Shown here piece by piece: positions 1 through 5,731 of a stretch of DNA of 5,921 bases. Origin of the DNA: an uncultured Clostridiaceae bacterium (GTDB lineage Bacteria; Bacillota; Clostridia; TANB77; CAG-508); contig CAJKDR010000065.1 of the NCBI GenBank assembly GCA_905198755.1, positions 1 to 5,921 of the forward strand, in the 5' to 3' direction. The position numbers and the translations under genes are program-made. Below the pieces are notes generated by a model. It was not told the DNA's origin, made no database searches, and saw only the letters and a list, made by a program, of their open reading frames with translations. Each line of letters begins with the position of its first letter. The stretch's first letter is position 1.

Positions 1-34
1 CCTATTGGATAGTTACTATGGAAAATAGGAAAAC

Positions 35-95
35 GGGGATGTTCCTTCGGGATTTGGGGACGTTCCTCGGGATTTGAGGACGTTCCTTAAATCCC
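35..95. repeat. Three tandem degenerate 20-21 base repeats
   Basis: Three head-to-tail units are visible: 35-55, 56-75 and 76-95. Units 1 and 2 share GGGGAYGTTCCT, an optional T, then CGGGATTT. Unit 3 keeps GAGGACGTTCCTT but ends in AAATCCC, which is the reverse complement of the GGGATTT that ends unit 2, so 69-75 and 89-95 can form a 7-bp hairpin. The stretch is clearly richer in G and C than the rest of the window. Contiguous units without spacers exclude CRISPR. The pattern resembles the short repeats that accompany IS200-like/RAYT transposases in some clostridial genomes; that is an inference from memory and no transposase is in the window. Apart from this array and two small inverted repeats (9-19, 100-112), I see nothing in 1-130. 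Confidence 0.7.
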
Positions 96-137
96 TATAT
101 TACTGAAAGTAACTTTTAAAGAATATAACAAAAAAGC

Positions 138-173
138 AAAAACCCTAGCAATTCGAAAATTGCTGGGGTTTTT
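138..173 (-). terminator. Intrinsic terminator of the 136-aa orphan gene
   Basis: A 16-bp stem (138-153 with 158-173, a single G-U-type mismatch) closes a 4-base CGAA loop. On the minus strand it is followed by a T-rich tract (GCTTTTTTG). It starts about 10 bases past the stop codon of the gene at 183-593. The A-rich 5' arm means it could also work weakly on the plus strand. Confidence 0.9.
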
Positions 174-182
174 GAAAAGAAA

Positions 183-593
183 TTATTGGATGCAATTTGA
201 AGGCAGTCCAACTATTCCTCTGAAGAAGATTAGCATTCCCTCTTCACATTCTACCATTTCTAGACCTTCTCTTTCGAGAATAGTTTTCATTGTGTCAAAG
301 AGCAGATGATATTTTTTTATTTCATCTTCATTACTATCAAGGCCACTATATGGTAAATTAGTATAATAGGAAATTTCTGTGCAATCATCTCCTTCAAGGC
401 TGCAGTAAGTTAGAAGCTCATTTGATTCTCTAGAATGATTAACTGATGTGTCGGATATCGAAATGTAAATATTTTCATCTAATATCCGATTCCCATCGAT
501 AAGGGATATAGCCTTTTCAACAGCTTCACACCATACAGTTAAAGCTCCGTTTGTAATTTTGTCTATAATTTCTTCTCTCCAAGTTAATATCAT
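183..593 (-). CDS. Small, strongly acidic protein of unknown function (136 aa)
   Basis: I do not recognise a family. The start is placed at 593 (MILTWREE) because AGGAGG at 603-608 lies 9 bases upstream; the in-frame ATG at 609-611 overlaps that site and has none of its own. The product has about 26 Asp/Glu against 10 Lys/Arg, so it is very acidic, and has five Cys (22, 64, 71, 116, 134) with no CxxC pairing. There is no signal peptide or membrane helix; the most hydrophobic stretch is near residues 120-130 (GMLIFFRGIVGL). Residues 5-32 look helical, and the middle is Ser/Asn/Asp-rich. It is a monocistronic unit with its own promoter (664-692) and terminator (138-173), so context gives no function. 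Codon use seems less AT-biased than in the two synthetase genes, hinting at a different origin. Small acidic orphans include immunity proteins and phage-derived proteins, but nothing here decides that. Confidence 0.75.
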   Translation of the reverse strand: MILTWREEIIDKITNGALTVWCEAVEKAISLIDGNRILDENIYISISDTSVNHSRESNELLTYCSLEGDDCTEISYYTNLPYSGLDSNEDEIKKYHLLFDTMKTILEREGLEMVECEEGMLIFFRGIVGLPSNCIQ

Positions 594-602
594 ATAACCT
601 GT

Positions 603-608
603 CCTCCT
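603..608 (-). promoter_or_regulatory. Ribosome binding site fixing the start of the 136-aa gene
   Basis: AGGAGG on the minus strand, 9 bases before ATG at 593. It overlaps the tail of the upstream in-frame ATG (609-611) and so argues against that longer start. Confidence 0.85.
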
Positions 609-618
609 CATAAAAGTG

Positions 619-632
619 TGGGAAATTTCCCA
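619..632. promoter_or_regulatory. 14-base perfect palindrome in the 5' leader of the 136-aa gene
   Basis: TGGGAAATTTCCCA is a perfect two-fold symmetric sequence. It lies between the predicted transcription start (near 657) and the ribosome binding site (603-608). As DNA it has the form of an operator for a dimeric regulator; as RNA it could make only a 4-bp hairpin with an AAUU loop. The regulatory role is inferred from position and symmetry alone. Confidence 0.4.
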
Positions 633-663
633 ATATTTAATAGTTACTAAAGGTTCACCTATT

Positions 664-692
664 ATTATACTATATTGTTAACAAAAAATCAA
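664..692 (-). promoter_or_regulatory. Sigma-A-type promoter of the 136-aa gene
   Basis: On the minus strand TTGATT (687-692) is followed after exactly 17 bases by a perfect TATAAT (664-669). Transcription would begin near 657 and give a leader of about 60 bases. Between this promoter and the aspS terminator (693-759) I see no other feature. Confidence 0.8.
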
Positions 693-759
693 ATTATGGA
701 AACCTGAAAAAAGAACTAACACAAAATAATGCTCTGAAAATCCTTACTTAAATAAAGGT

Positions 760-791
760 AAAAAGCCTAACAGTAAAATGGTAGGCTTTTT
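760..791 (-). terminator. Intrinsic terminator downstream of aspS
   Basis: A perfect 10-bp stem (760-769 with 782-791; AAAAAGCCTA and its complement) closes a 12-base loop. On the minus strand it sits about 14 bases after the aspS stop and its 3' arm runs into a U-rich tail (GGCTTTTTACC). The A/T-flanked stem could terminate in both directions. Confidence 0.88.
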
Positions 792-805
792 GTGTATCAA
801 AACTA

Positions 806-2566
806 TTATTTGCTTTTCTCAATCCTAATATGAATATCTCTTAATTGATCTCTTGAAACATATCCAGGAGCTCCCATCATTAAATCTTGTGCCTTACTAT
901 TCATTGGGAAAGCTATAACTTCACGTATACTTGGTTCATCTTGCATTAACATTATCATTCTGTCTAGTCCAGGTGCTATACCAGCATGTGGTGGAGCTCC
1001 ATAGTGAAATGCATTAAATAATGCTGGGAATTTAGTTTCTATTGTTTGTTTATCATATCCTGCAATTTCAAATGCTTTTATCATTATTTCTGGATCATGA
1101 TTTCTAACTGCTCCTGAAGATAACTCTATTCCATTACAAACTATATCATATTGATATGCAAGAATTTCTAATGGGTCTTTGTTTTCTAAATCATCTAATC
1201 CACCTTGTGGCATTGAGAATGGATTATGACAAAAATCTAGTTTTCCTTCATCATTTAATTCATACATTGGGAAATCTACTATCCAACAGAATTTATATAC
1301 ATCTTTTTCTATTAAATCTAATCTATTTCCTAATTCTGCTCTTATCTTTCCTGCTAATGTTTCTACAACTCCAGGTGTTTCTGCTATAAAGAAAATGGCA
1401 TCTCCTGGTTTTGTATCTGTAGATGAAAGCATTTTTTCTCTTGATTCATCATCTATAAATTTAGCAATTGGACCTTGAAGAGTTCCATCTTCTAATACTT
1501 TAAGCCATGCAAGTCCCTTAGCTCCACATTCTTCAATTGCAAAAGCTGTCATTCCATCATAAAACTTTCTTGGAACATCTTGTACATTTGGTACAGTAAT
1601 TGTTCTTACTATTTTACCCTTAAATGCGTTAAATTCTATGTTTTGGAATATTTCTGTTACATCTTTTATTATTAATGGATTTCTTAAATCTGGTTTATCT
1701 GTACCATATTTAAGCATTGCTTCTCTATATCCTATTCTTGGGAATGGATATTCTGCTACTTTTTTTCCACCAAATTCTTTAAAAGTATTGTACATAACTT
1801 TTTCCATTACTTCAAAAACATCTTCTTGAGTAGCAAAAGCCATTTCCATATCCACTTGATAAAATTCTCCTGGTGCTCTATCTGCTCTTGCATCTTCATC
1901 TCTAAAGCATGGTGCTATTTGGAAATATTTATCTATTCCAGAAACCATTAATAATTGTTTGAATTGTTGTGGTGCTTGTGGAAGCGCATAAAACTTACCT
2001 TGGTGGACTCTACTAGGAACTAAGTAATCTCTTGCTCCTTCTGGTGATGAGCTTGTAAGTATAGGTGTTTGTACTTCTGTAAATCCTCTTTCAATCATTT
2101 GATTTCTTAAGAATTGTAATACCTTTGCTCTTAATAAGATATTATTTTTTAATTTTTCATTTCTTAGGTCTAAAAATCTATATTGTAATCTTAAATCTTC
2201 TCTTACTTCTTTATCTGAATTAATTTCAAATGGAAGATTTTTTAATCTTTTTCCTAAAATTTCAATTTTTTCTGCTACGACTTCAACTTCACCTGTTGTA
2301 ATATTTTTATTTATTGTTTCTTCATCTCTTAATCTAACTGGTCCTTCTATTGATATTGTAGATTCATTAGGTATTTTAGAAGCCATATCAATTAATCCAC
2401 TTTCAACTGTAACAACAGCTTGAGTTATTCCATATTGGTCTCTTAAATCAATAAATAATAAACCTCCTAAATCTCTTATAACTTGAACCCATCCTGCAAT
2501 TTTAACTGTTTTTCCAACATCTTGCTTTGTAAGTTCTCCACAATTGTTTGTTCTGTACTTATTCAT
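806..2566 (-). CDS. aspS: Aspartyl-tRNA synthetase (class II, bacterial type), 586 aa
   Basis: Cytosolic enzyme that charges tRNA with aspartate using ATP. Visible parts: N-terminal OB-fold anticodon domain (about 1-105, with GWVQVIRDLGG at 25-35), class II motif 1 around 162-186 (FTEVQTPIL, SPEGARDYLVPSR), motif 2 at 221-242 (FRDEDARADR then GEFYQVDMEM), the bacterial GAD insertion (about 290-415), and motif 3 at 528-540 (AGIAPGLDRMIML). Length is normal for bacterial AspRS. The start is supported by AGGAG at 2575-2579, 8 bases upstream. Motif 2 has R-A-P-G-E-F-Y in place of the usual Firmicute/gamma R-Q-P-E-F-T, and the stretches ALPQAPQQFKQLL, ELSSGAVRNHDPEIM and AQDLMMGAP resemble alphaproteobacterial AspRS from memory. 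Many of those enzymes are non-discriminating and also charge tRNA-Asn. Against that, residue 33 is Leu, as in the discriminating E. coli enzyme. Expression is controlled by the T-box at 2597-2798. Confidence 0.97.
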   Translation of the reverse strand: MNKYRTNNCGELTKQDVGKTVKIAGWVQVIRDLGGLLFIDLRDQYGITQAVVTVESGLIDMASKIPNESTISIEGPVRLRDEETINKNITTGEVEVVAEKIEILGKRLKNLPFEINSDKEVREDLRLQYRFLDLRNEKLKNNILLRAKVLQFLRNQMIERGFTEVQTPILTSSSPEGARDYLVPSRVHQGKFYALPQAPQQFKQLLMVSGIDKYFQIAPCFRDEDARADRAPGEFYQVDMEMAFATQEDVFEVMEKVMYNTFKEFGGKKVAEYPFPRIGYREAMLKYGTDKPDLRNPLIIKDVTEIFQNIEFNAFKGKIVRTITVPNVQDVPRKFYDGMTAFAIEECGAKGLAWLKVLEDGTLQGPIAKFIDDESREKMLSSTDTKPGDAIFFIAETPGVVETLAGKIRAELGNRLDLIEKDVYKFCWIVDFPMYELNDEGKLDFCHNPFSMPQGGLDDLENKDPLEILAYQYDIVCNGIELSSGAVRNHDPEIMIKAFEIAGYDKQTIETKFPALFNAFHYGAPPHAGIAPGLDRMIMLMQDEPSIREVIAFPMNSKAQDLMMGAPGYVSRDQLRDIHIRIEKSK

Positions 2567-2596
2567 TTTACATTCTCCTTTCTAACTTTTGCATAC

Positions 2597-2628
2597 AAAA
2601 ATCCCTGTATGCAAAATACATACAGGGA
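2597..2628 (-). terminator. Regulated terminator of the aspS T-box
   Basis: A perfect 10-bp stem (2602-2611 with 2619-2628) has a 7-base loop and is followed on the minus strand by TTTTT (2597-2601). Its upstream arm begins with CCCT, which is also the partner of AGGG in the antiterminator, so the two structures exclude each other. It lies about 18 bases before the aspS ribosome binding site. Confidence 0.9.
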
Positions 2629-2798
2629 CGAAATATTTATTCCGCGGTGCCACCCTATTTAAAAAATGACAATCATTTTTTCACTTTCTTAAATTTGCTC
2701 CAATGTGTTTCGAATTCTATGTTTATTTAAAATGCTTACAGCCACGGCATTTATTCTCTAGAAACAACCTATAGATTCTTTTCATCTTCATAGCAAAT
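2597..2798 (-). promoter_or_regulatory. T-box riboswitch controlling aspS; specifier reads as AAC (Asn)
   Basis: Uncharged tRNA binding allows read-through into aspS. Visible on the minus strand: stem I base (2792-2798 with 2693-2699), stem I distal hairpin (2730-2735 with 2747-2752) whose loop contains GGCTGTAA as in the valS T-box, stem III (2661-2669 with 2673-2681), the T-box AGGGTGGCACCGCGG (2642-2656), and the antiterminator arms AGGG/CCCT and GCG/CGT around the UGGCACC bulge. The specifier strand reads TTCGAAACACATTGGAG and contains no GAC (Asp). AAC at 2707-2709 is followed by six bases and then GAG, exactly the spacing after the GUA of the valS T-box. It also sits next to a short helix formed by CATT with GATG. 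CAC (2705-2707, His) is the alternative if one counts from GAA. The UGGC bulge predicts a G73 discriminator, as in tRNA-Asn and tRNA-Asp but not bacterial tRNA-His (C73). The T-box call is very sure; the AAC reading is moderately sure. Confidence 0.93.
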
Positions 2799-2816
2799 AT
2801 TTTATTAACATTATTT

Positions 2817-2845
2817 ATTTTACATAGTTTCTTCAAAAATGTCAA
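2817..2845 (-). promoter_or_regulatory. Sigma-A-type promoter of the aspS T-box transcript
   Basis: A perfect TTGACA (2840-2845) and TAAAAT (2817-2822) are separated by exactly 17 bases on the minus strand. Transcription should start near 2810, about 12 bases before the base of stem I. The -35 box lies only 15 bases past the valS stop codon, and I see no GC-rich hairpin between valS and this promoter. Confidence 0.87.
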
Positions 2846-2860
2846 GATTATATATGAATT

Positions 2861-5506
2861 TTATTTCATTGATTTTATTCTTTCTTCTACTTTTGCTAAC
2901 ATTTCTTTGTAATTTGCTAATTTTTCTTGTTCTGCTTTTACTTTTGCTTCTGGTGCTTTGTTTACAAATCCTGGATTTGATAGCATTTTTTCTCCTCTTG
3001 TTACTTCTGCTTCTAGTTTCTCTTTTTCTTTTTCTAGTCTTTCTATTTCTTCGTTAATGTCTACTAGATCTTCAAATGGCATATATAATTCTATTCCATT
3101 TGATATGATACTAATTGCATTTGATTCTATTCCTGATTTATCTTTTTGTATTTTTATTTCTTTTCCAAATCCTAATTTTAATAAGAATTCTTTTGATTCT
3201 TTTATATCTTCCTCATAATCTTTTGTTACAAATATTAATTCTGCTTTTTTACTTGGATGTATGTTCATATTTGCTCTTATATTTCTAATTCCGACTATAA
3301 TTTCTTTTAAATTTTCTATTGTTTCACTTGCTTTTTCATAATCTTCATATTTAACAACTTTTGGCCAACTTGACATCATTAATTCTTCATCTTTGCATTT
3401 TGCAAGTTCTTTGTAGATTTTTGATGTTACAAATGGCATAAAAGGATGTAGTAGTTTTAATACTGTTTTAAATACTTTGTTTAAAACAAAACTTACTTTT
3501 ACTTTTTCTGCTTTATTTTCGCTATATAATCTTGATTTTACTATTTCTATATACCAATCGCAGAATTCATTCCAAATAAATCCATAAATATTGTCTAATG
3601 CTATTCCTAAATCGTATTCTTCTATATTTTTTGTAACTGTTTCTACTAATTGATTTAATTTATTTAATATCCATTTGTCTTCTATTCTTAATTCTGCTTT
3701 ATTAGATTTTACATCTTTGCAAAATTCCATTATTTCTTCTTTTGAAGCTAAATTATTTATAATGAATTTAGCCGCATTCCAAATTTTATTTGCAAAGTTT
3801 GATGCTTGATCTAATTTTTCTGGCATATATTTTATATCATTTCCCATTGTTGTTCCAGATATAACAGAGAATCTTAATGCATCTGCTCCATATTGTTCAA
3901 TTACTTCAATTGGATCTACACCATTTCCTAATGTTTTTGACATTTTTCTACCTTGGCTATCTCTTACTAAACCATGTATTACAACATCTTTAAATGGTAT
4001 GTCATTCATTTGATACAATCCGCATGTTACCATTCTTGATACCCAGAATGTAATTATGTCGTATCCTGTAACTAATGTGTTAGTTGGATAATATGTTTTT
4101 AAGTCATCTGTATCATTAGGCCATCCAAGTGTTGAAAATGGCCATAATGCTGAACTAAACCAAGTATCTAATGTATCTTCGTCTTGATGTATATGTGCGT
4201 TTCCACATTTTTCACATTTTCCTGGATTTTCTTTTGCAACTGTTATATGTGAACATTCATCACAATAATATGCTGGTATTCTATGTCCCCACCATAATTG
4301 TCTAGATATGCACCAATCTCTAATATTTTCTACCCAATTTAGATATGTTTTTTCATATTTTTGTGGTACAAATCTTACTTTTCCTTCTTTTACTGCATCT
4401 ATTGCTGGTTTAGTAATATCTTTCATTTTTATAAACCATTGTTCAGATATTTTAGGTTCTATAGTAGATTTACATCTTTCACATTTTGCAACATTATGAG
4501 TATAATCCTCAATACTTACTAAAGCACCTAATTCTTGTAATTTTTCTACTATTGGTTTTCTAGCATCTATTGCTTTCATTCCCTTTACTTCTGGCATTAA
4601 ATCTAACATTATTGTGTCATCATCAAATACTTCTATAATTTCTAGATTATGATCTACACCTGCTTGATAATCATTTGGATCATGTGCTGGTGTAATTTTA
4701 ACACATCCTGTTCCAAATTCTTTTTCAACAAATTTATCTGCTATTATAGGAATTTCTCTGTTTACGATTGGTACAATACATGTTTTTCCGACAATATCTG
4801 TATATCTTTCATCTTCTGGGTGAACTGCTACTGCTGTATCTCCTAGCATTGTTTCTGGTCTTGTAGTTGCAACTTCTACATATCTATCTTCATCTTTTAT
4901 TTTGTATCTTAAATGCCATAAATGAGATGGTTCTTCCTTGTATTCTACTTCTGCATCTGAAATTGCTGTATGACAACTTGGACACCAGTTTACCATTCTC
5001 TCGCCTTTGTAAATTAATCCATCATTATACAATTTAACGAATTGTTCAAGAACTGCTTCGCTCATTCCATCATCTAATGTAAACCTTTTTCTTTCCCAAT
5101 CGCAAGAACAGCCTAACATTCTTTGTTGTTTTTGAATTGTACTTCCATATAAATGAGTCCAATCCCAAGCTTCTTTTAAAAATCCTTCTCTTCCTAAGTC
5201 ATGTTTGCTCTTTCCTTCTGATTTTAGTTTTTGTACTACTTTCATTTCTGTAGAAATTGCTGCATGATCTGTTCCAGGTAGCCATAATGTATTAAATCCT
5301 AGCATTCTTTTAAATCTGATTAAAATATCTTGTATTGTATCATCTAATGCGTGTCCCATATGCAACTTTCCTGTTACATTTGGTGGAGGCATCATAATGC
5401 AGTAGCTTTCTTTTGTTTTGTCTCCATTTGGTTTGAAATATCCTTTCTTTTCCCATTCTTCATATAATTTTTCTTCAAAGTCTTTTGGATTGTATTTGTC
5501 GTTCAT
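2861..5506 (-). CDS. valS: Valyl-tRNA synthetase (class I), 881 aa
   Basis: Cytosolic enzyme that charges tRNA-Val and edits mischarged Thr. In order: the ATP-binding HIGH motif as HMGH at 49-52 after PPPNVTGK; the CP1 editing domain at about 200-345, with ATTRPETMLGDTAVAVHP (213-230) and GTGCVKITPAHDPND (265-279); Cys pairs at 175/178 and 342/345 and at 415/418 and 431/434 that look like zinc knuckles; CISRQLWWGH (399-408); KMSKT (521-525); an anticodon-binding helical domain (about 610-745); and the C-terminal coiled-coil tRNA-binding arm (about 815-881, with NPGFVNKAP). Length is normal and no key motif is missing. The start is put at 5506 (MNDKYN) because GGAGG (5514-5518) lies 7 bases upstream; ATG at 5512 is only 1 base from that site and ATG at 5545 has no site. 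The gene lies behind a Val T-box and an extra structured leader. No terminator of its own is visible. Confidence 0.97.
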   Translation of the reverse strand: MNDKYNPKDFEEKLYEEWEKKGYFKPNGDKTKESYCIMMPPPNVTGKLHMGHALDDTIQDILIRFKRMLGFNTLWLPGTDHAAISTEMKVVQKLKSEGKSKHDLGREGFLKEAWDWTHLYGSTIQKQQRMLGCSCDWERKRFTLDDGMSEAVLEQFVKLYNDGLIYKGERMVNWCPSCHTAISDAEVEYKEEPSHLWHLRYKIKDEDRYVEVATTRPETMLGDTAVAVHPEDERYTDIVGKTCIVPIVNREIPIIADKFVEKEFGTGCVKITPAHDPNDYQAGVDHNLEIIEVFDDDTIMLDLMPEVKGMKAIDARKPIVEKLQELGALVSIEDYTHNVAKCERCKSTIEPKISEQWFIKMKDITKPAIDAVKEGKVRFVPQKYEKTYLNWVENIRDWCISRQLWWGHRIPAYYCDECSHITVAKENPGKCEKCGNAHIHQDEDTLDTWFSSALWPFSTLGWPNDTDDLKTYYPTNTLVTGYDIITFWVSRMVTCGLYQMNDIPFKDVVIHGLVRDSQGRKMSKTLGNGVDPIEVIEQYGADALRFSVISGTTMGNDIKYMPEKLDQASNFANKIWNAAKFIINNLASKEEIMEFCKDVKSNKAELRIEDKWILNKLNQLVETVTKNIEEYDLGIALDNIYGFIWNEFCDWYIEIVKSRLYSENKAEKVKVSFVLNKVFKTVLKLLHPFMPFVTSKIYKELAKCKDEELMMSSWPKVVKYEDYEKASETIENLKEIIVGIRNIRANMNIHPSKKAELIFVTKDYEEDIKESKEFLLKLGFGKEIKIQKDKSGIESNAISIISNGIELYMPFEDLVDINEEIERLEKEKEKLEAEVTRGEKMLSNPGFVNKAPEAKVKAEQEKLANYKEMLAKVEERIKSMK

Positions 5507-5513
5507 ATTCATT

Positions 5514-5519
5514 CCTCCT
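5514..5519 (-). promoter_or_regulatory. Ribosome binding site fixing the valS start
   Basis: AGGAGG on the minus strand, 7 bases before ATG at 5506. It falls inside the longer open reading frame that begins at 5545, so the 13 extra residues of that frame are better read as untranslated leader. Confidence 0.88.
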
Positions 5520-5520
5520 C

Positions 5521-5635
5521 TATCTGATTCAAAAGATAATTGCATTTGTCGTTGTTACACTTCATTTAAAATTCAGTCAACGTACAATAAGTACGTCTCC
5601 TTCATTTTTAACTCGTGCGCCTAGCCAAATATCAA
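5521..5635 (-). other. Unidentified structured leader between the Val T-box terminator and valS
   Basis: The T-box terminator ends at 5691, yet the valS ribosome binding site is about 170 bases further on. This gap holds nested complementary segments on the minus strand: ATTTG/CAAAT (5626-5630 with 5544-5548), GCAC/GTGT (5615-5618 with 5557-5560), an A/T helix (5604-5611 with 5565-5572), an inner hairpin ACGTAC/GTACGT (5591-5596 with 5580-5585, loop TTATT), and a last hairpin TATCT/AGATA (5534-5538 with 5521-5525) touching the ribosome binding site. The single-stranded parts are rich in GA steps (CACGAG, GAAGGAG, TGACTGA, GAAGTG), as in loops stabilised by G-A pairs. I cannot match it to a riboswitch class I know. 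It may be a cis-regulatory RNA, or a decayed remnant. Confidence 0.45.
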
Positions 5636-5667
5636 TTCTTTTTTGAATAATAATTTTAATAGTACCT

Positions 5668-5685
5668 GTAATAATTATTTATTAC
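5668..5685. repeat. AT-only inverted repeat after the Val T-box terminator
   Basis: GTAATAA (5668-5674) and TTATTAC (5679-5685) form a perfect 7-bp stem with a 4-base loop. It lies just downstream of the T-box terminator in the transcript. It is too AT-rich and lacks a tail to act as a terminator; its role is unknown. Confidence 0.5.
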
Positions 5686-5690
5686 TAACT

Positions 5691-5731
5691 AAAAAATCTC
5701 GCTCTTATATCACTATAAGGGCAAGATTTTT
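5691..5731 (-). terminator. Regulated terminator of the valS T-box
   Basis: An 18-position stem (5692-5709 with 5714-5731) has one A-C mismatch and one G-U pair, a 4-base loop, and runs into TTTTTT on the minus strand. The CCTTA segment of its upstream arm can instead pair with TAAGG at the T-box to make the antiterminator. Confidence 0.92.

Noticed and set aside
35..95. CRISPR array
   Set aside because: The repeats are contiguous and degenerate with no spacers, and there are no cas genes.
594..611. Longer start for the 136-aa gene at 611 (MRRTGY...)
   Set aside because: That ATG overlaps the AGGAGG that serves the start at 593, and it has no upstream site.
2705..2707. CAC (His) as the aspS T-box specifier
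   Set aside because: It fits the spacing from GAA but leaves too few bases before GGAG compared with the valS T-box, and the UGGC bulge does not match the C73 of bacterial tRNA-His.
2855..2885. Weak hairpin across the valS stop codon as a terminator
   Set aside because: It is only about 5 bp, all but one of them A-T, with no adequate stem for intrinsic termination.
2839..3218. Plus-strand open frames rich in Leu/Phe/Ser opposite valS
   Set aside because: They are antisense shadows of the Lys/Glu-rich C-terminal coiled coil of ValRS and have no ribosome binding sites. The other plus-strand frames opposite aspS and valS are shadows for the same reason.
5507..5545. Longer valS start at 5545 (13 extra residues, MQLSFESDRGG...)
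   Set aside because: The extension runs through the ribosome binding site at 5514-5519, has none of its own, and overlaps the folded leader; ATG at 5506 is ideally spaced.
5577..5609. Ten-codon leader-peptide frame (MKETYLLYVD) upstream of valS
   Set aside because: There is no convincing ribosome binding site, only one Val codon, and it lies inside the inner hairpin of the structured leader. Attenuation is already explained by the T-box.
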